From assembly GCA_002361175.1 (NCBI GenBank), contig DESG01000017.1, positions 1-10,410 of the forward strand: DNA of 10,410 bases. Reading direction: 5' to 3'. The notes under the pieces were generated by a model. That model ran no database searches, was not told where the DNA came from, and saw nothing but the letters and a program-made list of their open reading frames with translations. The translations under genes were made by a program, and so were the position numbers. The stretch comes from Lachnoclostridium sp. UBA3320 (GTDB taxonomy: Bacteria; Bacillota; Clostridia; Lachnospirales; Lachnospiraceae). The number at the start of each line of letters is the position of its first letter. Position 1 is the stretch's first letter. Of the stretch, positions 1-5,318 are shown piece by piece.

Positions 1-19
1 AGTTCATTATAAACACTGC

Positions 20-51
20 TACAATTACTACTTGATTATAGCATGATTGTA
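20..51. promoter_or_regulatory. Inverted repeat upstream of the HTH gene, possible operator
   Basis: TACAAT (20-25) and ATTGTA (46-51) are exact inverted copies separated by 20 bases, ending about 10 bases before the HTH gene's ribosome binding site. The position suits an operator or a weak leader hairpin, but six-base arms are short in AT-rich DNA and chance is possible. Confidence 0.2.
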
Positions 52-74
52 AATGAATAGAAAGGGGGTAAAAA

Positions 75-269
75 GTGACCAGCAAAGAATTTAAGCAGAT
101 GTTTAAAGATGAGGGAATTTTCATGTGGGAAATAGCCAGAGCCTTGAAAATCCATGAAGTGACTTTTGGTAAATGGTTTAGGGAAGATAATCTTTCCAAA
201 GACCGTGAACAACTTGTCCTCTCGGCTATAAAGGAAATTAAATCACATCGACCAAAACCACAGGCATAA
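75..269 (+). CDS. Small helix-turn-helix DNA-binding protein of a mobile element
   Basis: A 64-residue protein starting at GTG, chosen because an AAAGGGGG ribosome binding site (61-68) lies 6 bases upstream. Residues about 16-40 (IARALKIHEVTFGKWFRED) read as a helix-turn-helix: a first helix, a short turn at KIHE, and a recognition helix VTFGKWF. The C-terminus is basic (KSHRPKPQA). There are no membrane segments or enzymatic motifs. Small HTH proteins like this commonly lie just upstream of the excisionase-integrase module in Tn916-like elements of Clostridia, where they are thought to regulate transfer or excision genes; that role is inferred from context. Here the excisionase is 2.7 kb further on, with the RT locus in between, as if that locus had been inserted between HTH and xis. 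The DNA-binding assignment is fairly secure; target and function are unknown. Confidence 0.8.
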   Translation: MTSKEFKQMFKDEGIFMWEIARALKIHEVTFGKWFREDNLSKDREQLVLSAIKEIKSHRPKPQA

Positions 270-456
270 CTGCTTCATAGAAATAGTTATGACAATATCT
301 TCATTTTGTGCTTGCAATAAGGAATATTCATTGTGTATGCTCTTAAATTGCTCATATGCAATACATACCAATATAAAAGTATTCCCAACTAATCATTCAT
401 TAAAGATGGTATAGCAAAAGTCATAACCGCAAGCACAGACACAATTAACTCACTGG

Positions 457-474
457 CTGCTGCTAGGGCAGCAG
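457..474 (+). other. Strong hairpin upstream of the RT
   Basis: CTGCTGC, loop TAGG, GCAGCAG is a perfect 7-bp, mostly G-C stem in an AT-rich region. No T-run follows, so it is not a terminator. It may be part of a structured non-coding RNA. Confidence 0.5.
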
Positions 475-603
475 ACCAACAAAGGACTAATCTTTAAAGG
501 AGGTGATGCGCAGACCATAACCCATAACCGTAACTATAAACAAACATGGCAAAAGCCATAACCACTATAAATATTATATGAAATGTTCGCACCATGGAAA
601 CAA

Positions 604-631
604 TTCATATATTTACGTTTTATCCAATAAT
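604..631 (+). promoter_or_regulatory. Possible promoter of the RT transcript
   Basis: TTCATA (604-609, 4 of 6 to TTGACA) and AATAAT (626-631, 5 of 6 to TATAAT) are separated by 16 bases. Transcription would start at about 638, so the hairpin at 638-657 would form the extreme 5' end of the RNA. AT-rich DNA gives such matches easily, so this is tentative. Confidence 0.3.
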
Positions 632-637
632 ACAGTG

Positions 638-657
638 ACCAATATGTAAATATTGGT
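638..657 (+). other. Leader hairpin with a GUAA tetraloop
   Basis: ACCAATAT (638-645), loop GTAA (646-649), ATATTGGT (650-657): a perfect 8-bp stem capped by a GUAA loop, which is of the GNRA class used in RNA tertiary contacts, including those of group II introns. A second small stem follows (TGCT 662-665, AGCA 671-674). Both precede the leader ORF and RT gene. Confidence 0.5.
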
Positions 658-722
658 TGGGTGCTGTCGTAGCAAGCTGGAATAGAACACACAAATAACC
701 AAGAAAGGAGGTTTGGACTTTT

Positions 723-770
723 ATGGAATACAGTGTTATTACCTACTGTAACGCCATAAACAGTCTGTAG
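723..770 (+). CDS. Short leader ORF before the RT, candidate
   Basis: A 15-codon frame, MEYSVITYCNAINSL, starts at ATG 723, 11 bases after a near-perfect ribosome binding site (AAAGGAGG, about 704-711). It stops with TAG at 768-770, two bases before the RT start codon. The RT ATG itself has no recognisable Shine-Dalgarno sequence directly upstream, so the strong site appears to serve this leader, and the RT is likely translated by coupling (reinitiation after the leader stop). The peptide has no recognised function. The alternative is that the site serves the RT directly across a 61-base gap, which is too long for normal initiation. Evidence is from arrangement only. Confidence 0.45.
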   Translation: MEYSVITYCNAINSL

Positions 771-772
771 GC

Positions 773-1948
773 ATGGAAACTTCTTTATTCACCAAAGCCA
801 TAAATAGGAAAAGTCTTATGAAGAGTGCCTGTATAATACAAAGAAAACAAGTTACAGGTAGGGGAATTGATGGTATAAGCTGTAAAGAAGCAGTAACATA
901 CACACAAAAACACCTCAAAGAAAATCTAAAGGCATTAAAGAATGGTACATACAATCCACTTCCAGCAAAGAGGACTGAAATACCAAAACCAGATGGCAGG
1001 ATACGTACTATAGGAATACCATCAGTAATGGATAAGGTTATACAACAATCTATAAAAACAGTGCTTGAGCCTCTTTATGAGGAATCATTCAGTGATACAA
1101 GCTATGGATTTAGACCAGATAGAAATATCCATGATGCTGTTACAAAAGCAAAAGAGTATCTTGACAGTGGATATACTCATGTAATACAAATAGACATTAG
1201 CAGTTTCTTTGATAACATAAACCATGACAGAATGATGTCAGTCTTATATAAGAAAATAAAAGACAGGGATATGTTAAAGCTGATAAGAAAGTATTTACAG
1301 TCAGGTATTATCGGTAAAGACGGTAAATATATAAAAGCTGTAAAGGGAGCTGTGCAAGGTGGAAACCTATCACCATTACTTGCCAACATATATTTGGACA
1401 TACTAGATAAGGAATTGGAAAGGCAAAACATATACTTCACTAGATATGCAGATGATGTAACACTATACTGTAAATCAAAAGAAGAAGTATTAAATGTACT
1501 AGACACAACAGAAAGATTTATCAAGGTAAAGCTTGGCATGGACATTAATAGGAATAAGACGGAAATAGGTATGCCAGAAGAGTGTGTAATGTTAGGATTT
1601 GGTTTCTTTAAAGAAAATGGAAAGTATAAATCCTACATACCAGAAAAGACCATAAGAAAACTCGCTAAAAAGATATGCACAAATATAGATAATTCAACAG
1701 AATATGGCGAAGCAATAAGAAAGACCAGCAATGAAATAAAAGGGTGGTACAGCAACTACAGAAATGCAGACAAGTTCATATCAGTAAAAAGTGCAAAGTC
1801 ACTTGACAGAATGATACTTGAAAAGCTGTATAAGAAGTATGGAAAAGGCTGTAACATAAAGATGTTTAAAGAAAAGCTGGACAAAGAAGCAAAAGTTTCA
1901 ATGAAGAAGCTTGTAAGCATTTATAATAACAGACCAATAAAAGATTAG
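773..1948 (+). CDS. Group II intron-class reverse transcriptase, apparently without an intron ribozyme
   Basis: A 391-residue RNA-dependent DNA polymerase. An N-terminal RT0-like segment (GRGIDGIS, 29-36) leads into the PKPDGRIRTIGIPS block (71-84) and SYGFRP (110-115). Motif A is IDISSFFDNINHD with the metal-binding Asp at 141; QGGNLSP is at 195-201; the catalytic YADD at 225-228 is intact; and the MLGFGF palm block is at 273-278. After this comes a short maturase/thumb-like domain with GWYSNYRNAD (324-333), resembling domain X of class C group II proteins. There is no HNH endonuclease. QGGNLSP separates it from diversity-generating RTs, and the retron NAXXH/VTG signatures are absent. ATG 773 is the first start after an in-frame stop at 749-751 but lacks its own ribosome binding site, so coupling to the leader ORF is likely. 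The tail beyond the GWY block is divergent. I see no domain V downstream, so the protein may be an orphan that uses the flanking non-coding RNA. The RT call is certain; the role is open. Confidence 0.93.
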   Translation: METSLFTKAINRKSLMKSACIIQRKQVTGRGIDGISCKEAVTYTQKHLKENLKALKNGTYNPLPAKRTEIPKPDGRIRTIGIPSVMDKVIQQSIKTVLEPLYEESFSDTSYGFRPDRNIHDAVTKAKEYLDSGYTHVIQIDISSFFDNINHDRMMSVLYKKIKDRDMLKLIRKYLQSGIIGKDGKYIKAVKGAVQGGNLSPLLANIYLDILDKELERQNIYFTRYADDVTLYCKSKEEVLNVLDTTERFIKVKLGMDINRNKTEIGMPEECVMLGFGFFKENGKYKSYIPEKTIRKLAKKICTNIDNSTEYGEAIRKTSNEIKGWYSNYRNADKFISVKSAKSLDRMILEKLYKKYGKGCNIKMFKEKLDKEAKVSMKKLVSIYNNRPIKD

Positions 1949-2096
1949 CAGGAAATAAGCTAATATAAGGTCTGAATATAATACAGGTAGAAAAGACAGA
2001 CAGCAGGGTATAGGACAAAAGTATTATATAAATGCTAGAATCAGACATAAGAAATTAAATAAAGAATAATCCATGCAAGCAAGCCAATATCTTCTA

Positions 2097-2116
2097 TGCT
2101 TGATATAAATCAAGCA
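2097..2116 (+). other. Hairpin in the tract after the RT
   Basis: TGCTTGAT (2097-2104), loop ATAA, ATCAAGCA (2109-2116): a perfect 8-bp stem with no following T-run. A nearby GCAAGCAAGCC (about 2075-2085) could compete for the left arm. It is a candidate structural element of a non-coding RNA. Confidence 0.5.
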
Positions 2117-2328
2117 GAATAAAAGATGAAAGCCATAGCCATTAACCATAGAGCCATTAGTAAGTAGCTGATAATTATAGGTAACAAGCACAGAACCATT
2201 ACTGTGATATAAAATATAGTGGATAAGTGCAATGGTTATAGATAATAAGTAAGACAGCTATAAGATGCTAGGCGCAATAATAAGGTTACTAACTTTTACA
2301 GAATGGCTAAGAATAGCAGAAGCCAATA

Positions 2329-2880
2329 AGGTATTAAATAAATGGTAAGTAAAAGCTAAGAGTAATAAACATAGTAATCAAACCAAACACTAATATCAAA
2401 TAGTTGGTGAGTAGTTTAAGCCAGAATCTATTATAAGAACAAAGCTTTCAGCATTTAAAGCATTATAAAGCTGGTAAGTAGCTTAGGTCAGAATAACAGA
2501 CACAAAAGCTATGAGAGTTCTATTAATAGTAAAGTGCCAGATAGCAGAAATAGCTTAGGTTAAAGGTTAGTTAATCCAATGTATCAGACAGTTTAGGTTA
2601 GTGGTCACAGTGCCAAGACATTGGACAAGTGGAAAAGCTTAGGTCAAAGGCTACAGCAATAAGGTATCAAATAGCTGGATAACATCTTAAACTAGAGGTT
2701 AGACAATTTAGATATCAGACAACTTAGGTTAGAGGTTACAATAGCTGGGTATCAAATAGCTTATGAATAAACTAGATTAAGTTAAATACCAAGGTATCAA
2801 ATAGCCGGTAAGTTTAGGTGTTTAAAGTATTAAGGCATCAGATAACTTAGGAATAGCTTAGGATAGAATGGTAGCTGTAG
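2329..2880 (+). repeat. Degenerate tandem repeat array, about 10 units, one orientation
   Basis: Unit starts can be placed near 2329, 2394, 2463, 2536, 2581, 2628, 2663, 2712, 2748, 2793 and 2834, with spacing of about 35 to 73 bases. Each unit tends to have a first part like GGTATCAAATAGCTGG and a second like AGCTTAGGTTAGAGGTTA. GGTATCAAATAGC is exact at 2663-2675, 2748-2760 and 2793-2805, and TATCAAATAG recurs at 2394-2403. TTAGG occurs eight times (2483, 2555, 2593, 2639, 2724, 2814, 2847, 2858), always on the + strand. The units at 2581 and 2712 agree at about 24 of 29 positions. Spacing and degeneracy rule out CRISPR, and stop codons in every frame rule out protein repeats. Some units can form small hairpins, for example AAGCT/AGCTT at 2468-2484. 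Confidence 0.7.
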
Positions 2881-2937
2881 GAACTGGGGATTGGAATTAA
2901 ACTAGGAAGATAGAGGTTAGCAGAGGGATAGGCAAAG

Positions 2938-2984
2938 AAAGGACATATACCATGGAATCAGTGCGCACTGTATGTCCTTTTTTT
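2938..2984 (+). terminator. Intrinsic terminator closing the RT and repeat-tract transcript
   Basis: AAAGGACATA (2938-2947) pairs exactly with TATGTCCTTT (2971-2980) and is followed by further T residues to 2984. The loop contains the perfect palindrome CAGTGCGCACTG (2959-2970). It lies 30 bases before the excisionase gene, so it separates RT-tract transcription from xis-int. Confidence 0.85.
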
Positions 2985-3016
2985 GGTTTACATTAATTTA
3001 AAGGGAGATGATATAA

Positions 3017-3343
3017 ATGTTGTCAAATAATAGTATAACACAGGAAGTTGGTTTCACTAGTACATATATGAATGAACCTATGGTAATCCTTAGAATACCT
3101 AATATACCTGTCGTGCCTAAAGGCACGACGCCACTAATAGATACAAAGTCACCAGTAAAAGCAAAGTCACCAATAGATATAAAACTGCTAGTAAATACAA
3201 AAGACTTAATGCAAATGTTAAGTTGTGGTAAACCATCAGCAATAAAGATTGGTGAAGACGCACACGCAAAAGTTTGTATAGGTAGAAAGATTCTTTGGAA
3301 TGTTGAGTGCGTCAAGAAGTATATCAACAGTATTGCTGAATGA
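3017..3343 (+). CDS. Excisionase-like DNA-binding protein with low-complexity N-terminus
   Basis: 108 residues; ATG 3017 follows AGGGAG (3002-3007). The C-terminal half (about 60-105: NTKDLMQMLSCGKPSAIKIG, then IGRKILWNVECVKKYI) matches the winged helix-turn-helix of excisionases and MerR/Xis-like proteins: a helix selecting the site, a Gly-rich turn, a basic wing at VCIGRKILW, and a last helix ending in KYI. In Tn916-type elements Xis binds DNA near the ends and steers the integrase toward excision; its position directly before the integrase fits. The first about 58 residues are unusual: no domain, with a repeated TKSPV/AKSPI motif encoded by two copies of CAAAGTCACCARTA 18 bases apart (3144 and 3162), and a GC-rich hairpin in the coding DNA. 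A shorter protein from an internal start is possible, but no good ATG with a ribosome binding site was seen. The Xis role is inferred from fold and context. Confidence 0.75.
   Translation: MLSNNSITQEVGFTSTYMNEPMVILRIPNIPVVPKGTTPLIDTKSPVKAKSPIDIKLLVNTKDLMQMLSCGKPSAIKIGEDAHAKVCIGRKILWNVECVKKYINSIAE
3110..3129 (+). other. Perfect GC-rich hairpin inside the excisionase gene
   Basis: GTCGTGCC (3110-3117), loop TAAA, GGCACGAC (3122-3129): an 8-bp perfect stem in the low-complexity part of the excisionase-like gene, well above local GC content. No T-run follows. It could modulate expression, bind a protein, or mark a small insertion in the N-terminal extension. Confidence 0.5.
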
Positions 3344-3390
3344 AAGGGGGTGATTGCAAAAAGCACACTACACATAGTAACTTGTAAACA

Positions 3391-3432
3391 GGGTAAGGGC
3401 AACAAGCCGACCAAAGCAACAGCCCTTAACCC
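3391..3432 (+). promoter_or_regulatory. Large hairpin between xis and int
   Basis: GGGTAAGGGC (3391-3400) pairs with GCCCTTAACCC (3422-3432) with a single bulged A, enclosing a 21-base loop rich in CAA/GAC. There is no T-run, so it is not a simple terminator. It is preceded by AAAGGGGGTGA (3343-3353) and a very short frame starting at TTG 3354. It probably belongs to the leader controlling integrase expression. Confidence 0.5.
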
Positions 3433-3437
3433 ATCAC

Positions 3438-3520
3438 GAAAGGATTACTTCTACATTTGTTATTATATCATGTATTAGTGTTCCTTTCTACCATTATTTT
3501 TATAGAAAGGATGATTTTTT
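3438..3520 (+). promoter_or_regulatory. int leader: Integrase leader with alternative hairpins masking the ribosome binding site
   Basis: TCCTTTCTA (3482-3490) pairs perfectly over 9 bp with TAGAAAGGA (3503-3511), which contains the integrase Shine-Dalgarno sequence; TTTTTT follows at 3515-3520, so the same hairpin could also act as a weak intrinsic terminator. An identical GAAAGGA at 3438-3444 can pair with TCCTTTC (3482-3488) instead, which would free the ribosome binding site. The two structures exclude each other, as in an attenuator or translational switch. A leaderless-looking frame from TTG 3457 to TAA 3528, encoding a hydrophobic peptide and overlapping the integrase start, could open the hairpin when translated. 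The pairing is visible; the regulation is inferred. Confidence 0.45.
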
Positions 3521-4744
3521 ATGGCTAAAGACCAAAACGGCAAAGAATTGCCAAAGGGTATTACATGGAGAGAAGACAAGCAAACCTATATGGCAAGGTT
3601 CAGTTATCAAGGTAAGAGTTATACCTTTTATGATAAGAACTTGAAGAAGCTCACAAAGAAACTTGCAGATGAGCGTTATGAGGTTGAACATGGACTTGCT
3701 GGCAGTGCAGATAAAATTACACTGGACAGATGGTATCAAACATGGCTGGAAGATTATAAAATTCCAACTATTAAAGAAACAAGTGTTAATACATATAAAC
3801 AGATGTATTCCTGTTATATACAGAAAGAGTTAGGGAGCAAATGTCTTAAACAAATTAAGCCTGTGCATATCCAGAAAACCTATAATGCTTTACTAGAACG
3901 TGGAATTGCACCTAAAACGGTCAATATTATACAGGCTATACTTTATAATATCTTTGAGTTTGCTGTTAAAAATGACCTTATTGTTAAGAATCCATGTAAT
4001 GGCATTACCAAACCTAAAAAGGAGAAGCCAAAAATTGAAGCACTATCTGTTGATGAACAGAATACTCTTTTACATTATCTTGATAAAGAGAAATGGAAAC
4101 AGTATAAACCACTTATTATTACATTGCTTGGCACTGGAATGAGAATAGGTGAATGTTTAGGGCTTACATGGAATGACATAGACTTTAAAAACAAGGAAAT
4201 ACACGTAAACAAGACTTTGGTTTATGTAAAAGACCTTACTACTGACAAATGTATGTTGAAGTTCCAGTCGCCTAAAACAAAAGAAAGCAAGAGAATAATC
4301 CCAATGCTTAATGATGTTTCTGTTGCATTAAAACAACAGAGTAAGAACCAGAAACGTTTAAGGATTTATATGGGTGCAGAATGGCAGCCTTTACAGGATT
4401 TTGAAGATATGGTGTTTACTTCATCTAAAGGTACACCATATCAGGAATCTAAGATAAGAAAGCATCTAGTGAATATTGTCGCTGAAATAAATGCAGATGA
4501 AAAGGCACTTGCAGAGCAACAGAACCGTGAGCCAATTATAATGAAACATATCAGACCGCATATGTTCCGTCATACATTTGCTACAAGGTGTTTTGAAAAT
4601 GATATGCCACCAAAGACTGTACAGCACATACTAGGGCATTCTTCTATAAATCTTACAATGGACTTATACACGCATATGAGCGAGGATAAGAAAAAAGAAG
4701 ATATGAAGAAGCTTGAGGGAATGTTCAGTGCAGTAAATTATTAA
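3521..4744 (+). CDS. int: Tyrosine recombinase (integrase) of Tn916 type
   Basis: 407 residues, the usual length for Tn916-like integrases; ATG 3521 follows AGAAAGGA. Residues about 8-60 form the N-terminal arm-binding domain (AP2-like, PKGITWREDKQTYMARFSY), about 65-165 the SAM-like core-binding domain (TLDRWYQTWLEDYK...), and 175-400 the catalytic domain. All catalytic residues are visible: Arg208 (TGMRIGE), Lys252 or Lys254 in the SPKTKES beta-hairpin, His347 and Arg350 (RPHMFRHTFA), His373 (LGHSS) and nucleophile Tyr383 (DLYTH). It should integrate and excise the element by strand exchange through a 3'-phosphotyrosine. It follows the excisionase gene and has an intrinsic terminator after it. 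The gene appears intact, so the element may still be able to move if its other end is complete. The family is certain; the att site is not identified. Confidence 0.96.
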   Translation: MAKDQNGKELPKGITWREDKQTYMARFSYQGKSYTFYDKNLKKLTKKLADERYEVEHGLAGSADKITLDRWYQTWLEDYKIPTIKETSVNTYKQMYSCYIQKELGSKCLKQIKPVHIQKTYNALLERGIAPKTVNIIQAILYNIFEFAVKNDLIVKNPCNGITKPKKEKPKIEALSVDEQNTLLHYLDKEKWKQYKPLIITLLGTGMRIGECLGLTWNDIDFKNKEIHVNKTLVYVKDLTTDKCMLKFQSPKTKESKRIIPMLNDVSVALKQQSKNQKRLRIYMGAEWQPLQDFEDMVFTSSKGTPYQESKIRKHLVNIVAEINADEKALAEQQNREPIIMKHIRPHMFRHTFATRCFENDMPPKTVQHILGHSSINLTMDLYTHMSEDKKKEDMKKLEGMFSAVNY

Positions 4745-4765
4745 TAATATTATACCAGATAACAT

Positions 4766-4800
4766 AAGCAGATATGGCTATTGCCTTGTCTGCTTTTTTT
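4766..4800 (+). terminator. Intrinsic terminator after the integrase gene
   Basis: AAGCAGA (4766-4772) pairs with TCTGCTT (4789-4795), with an inner GGC/GCC stem around a TATT loop, followed by T residues to 4800. It lies 22 bases past the integrase stop and immediately before the HxlR-type gene, so that gene needs read-through or a promoter of its own. Confidence 0.8.
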
Positions 4801-4819
4801 AATGGAAAGGAGAAACACT

Positions 4820-5167
4820 ATGAATGATGATAACAAAAAAATGTATCTGTTTAATGTACTCAAGGGCAAATGGAGGGTACTAATCATTGAAGACTTATTT
4901 ACAGGAGAAAAACAGTTTGGTGAAATACATCAGGATATAAAAGGTATTAGCAAAAAAGTTCTGACAGATAACTTACAATATCTTATAAGGAGCGGTATAA
5001 TAGAAAAACGCACATACCCTGTCTTTCCACCAAAAGCTATTTATAAGTTGTCAGATAGAGGAATGAATATAAAACCAATACTTGATGATATCTACAGATG
5101 GGGTATTGAAAATTATACCCCATTTGCAGAAGAAGTCACAGATGAGTTTTATAATATATTTCAGTGA
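4820..5167 (+). CDS. HxlR-family winged-helix transcriptional regulator
   Basis: 115 residues from ATG 4820, preceded by GGAAAGGAG (4804-4812). The in-frame extension back to TTG 4781 is unlikely because it runs through the integrase terminator. The HxlR (DUF24) pattern is clear: LKGKWRVLIIEDLFTGEKQF (about residues 14-33), then FGEIHQDIKGISKKVLTDNL as the recognition region, LIRSGIIEKRTYPVFPPKAIYKLSDRG as the wing, and a final dimerising helix (LDDIYRWG). Typical members carry a Cys just before the LxxxxGKW segment for sensing thiol or electrophile stress; here that position lacks Cys, so a redox role is doubtful. It lies between the integrase and the likely right end of the element, so it is probably element cargo. 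Target genes are unknown. Confidence 0.85.
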   Translation: MNDDNKKMYLFNVLKGKWRVLIIEDLFTGEKQFGEIHQDIKGISKKVLTDNLQYLIRSGIIEKRTYPVFPPKAIYKLSDRGMNIKPILDDIYRWGIENYTPFAEEVTDEFYNIFQ

Positions 5168-5189
5168 AATATATAGTTTTTTCTTAGTG

Positions 5190-5237
5190 TTGTGTACTTT
5201 TTGTGTACTAAAGCACTTCTAAACTTCTAAACTCTAA
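5190..5237. repeat. Two sets of short direct repeats near the element's probable right end
   Basis: TTGTGTACT occurs at 5190-5198 and 5201-5209, one DNA helical turn (11 bases) apart. ACTTCTAA then occurs twice in tandem (5215-5222, 5223-5230), followed by ACTCTAA. Arm-type binding sites for Tn916-family integrases are short direct repeats just inside the element ends, and this placement between the last element gene and pdxT fits that. The core crossover site cannot be fixed without the other end or an empty locus. Confidence 0.4.
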
Positions 5238-5298
5238 TATTTAAATTATTTCTTAATACAAGGCAGTGCAAAAAACAGATTTAAGCACCAGCGGCTTC

Positions 5299-5318
5299 AT
5301 ACTAAATTTAAATAGTAT
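5299..5318. other. Inverted repeat directly after pdxT
   Basis: ATACTA (5299-5304) and TAGTAT (5313-5318) flank AATTTAAA, immediately beyond the pdxT stop. In the - direction a small AAGC/GCTT stem (5283-5296) and a T6 run (A residues at 5270-5275) follow, so the pair may form a weak pdxT terminator. It might instead belong to the element junction. Confidence 0.3.

Larger units (their letters stand above)
270..722 (+). other. Gene-free region upstream of the RT: hairpins and CATAACC repeats
   Basis: About 450 bases with no convincing gene. It holds a near-identical 15-mer pair, GCAAAAGTCATAACC (414-428) and GCAAAAGCCATAACC (549-563), plus further CATAACC copies around 515-530. It also holds a perfect 7-bp hairpin (CTGCTGC 457-463, loop TAGG, GCAGCAG 468-474), a 5-bp ATGGC/GCCAT hairpin with an AAAA loop (546-559), and an AAAGGAGG at 496-503 followed only by a four-codon frame. 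The last part (about 600-722) looks like the promoter and leader of the RT transcript and is listed separately. The repeats resemble CCATAGCC/CCATTAACC motifs just after the RT gene (2131-2158), which suggests that both flanks belong to one system. Confidence 0.5.
1949..2937 (+). other. About 1 kb non-coding tract following the RT, candidate co-transcribed ncRNA
   Basis: No gene fits here on either strand: all + frames are dense with TAG and TAA, and no group II domain V (AGC...GAAA...GUUY hairpin) is seen. The + strand is purine-rich and poor in C. The first part (1949-2330) contains a perfect 8-bp hairpin (2097-2116) and CCATAGCC/CCATTAACC motifs (2131-2158) echoing those upstream of the RT. 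The rest is a degenerate repeat array, listed separately. The tract runs in the RT's direction without a visible terminator until 2938-2984, so an RT transcript should carry it as a long 3' non-coding segment. It could be the RT's template or partner RNA, a decayed intron, or degenerate filler; the sequence alone does not decide. Confidence 0.6.

Noticed and set aside
496..520. Gene starting after the AAAGGAGG at 496-503
   Set aside because: The only close ATG (506) opens a four-codon frame ending in TAA, so no protein is supported.
604..1948. Retron
   Set aside because: The protein lacks the NAXXH and VTG signatures of retron RTs, is close to group II class C motifs, and no inverted-repeat-flanked msr-msd pair was recognised upstream.
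1866..2048. Small - strand ORF overlapping the end of the RT gene
   Set aside because: Low-complexity Leu/Ser-rich translation, no ribosome binding site, and overlap with a clear RT gene: a shadow frame.
2483..2862. Telomere-like TTAGG repeats made by a telomerase-like RT
   Set aside because: The motif is enriched but dispersed inside larger units, never in pure tandem, and lies within a gene cluster. The resemblance is most likely coincidental.
2329..2880. CRISPR array
   Set aside because: Repeats are short, diverged and irregularly spaced (35-73 bases); there is no constant repeat with unique spacers of equal length and no cas gene.
773..2940. Diversity-generating retroelement
   Set aside because: The RT has QGGNLSP in place of the IGxxxSQ typical of DGR enzymes, and no template/variable repeat pair or variable protein gene is visible in the window.
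1949..2997. Complete group II intron 3' end (domains V and VI)
   Set aside because: No 34-base domain V-like hairpin of the AGC...GAAA...GUUY type was found by eye. A covariance search is needed to exclude a strongly diverged one.
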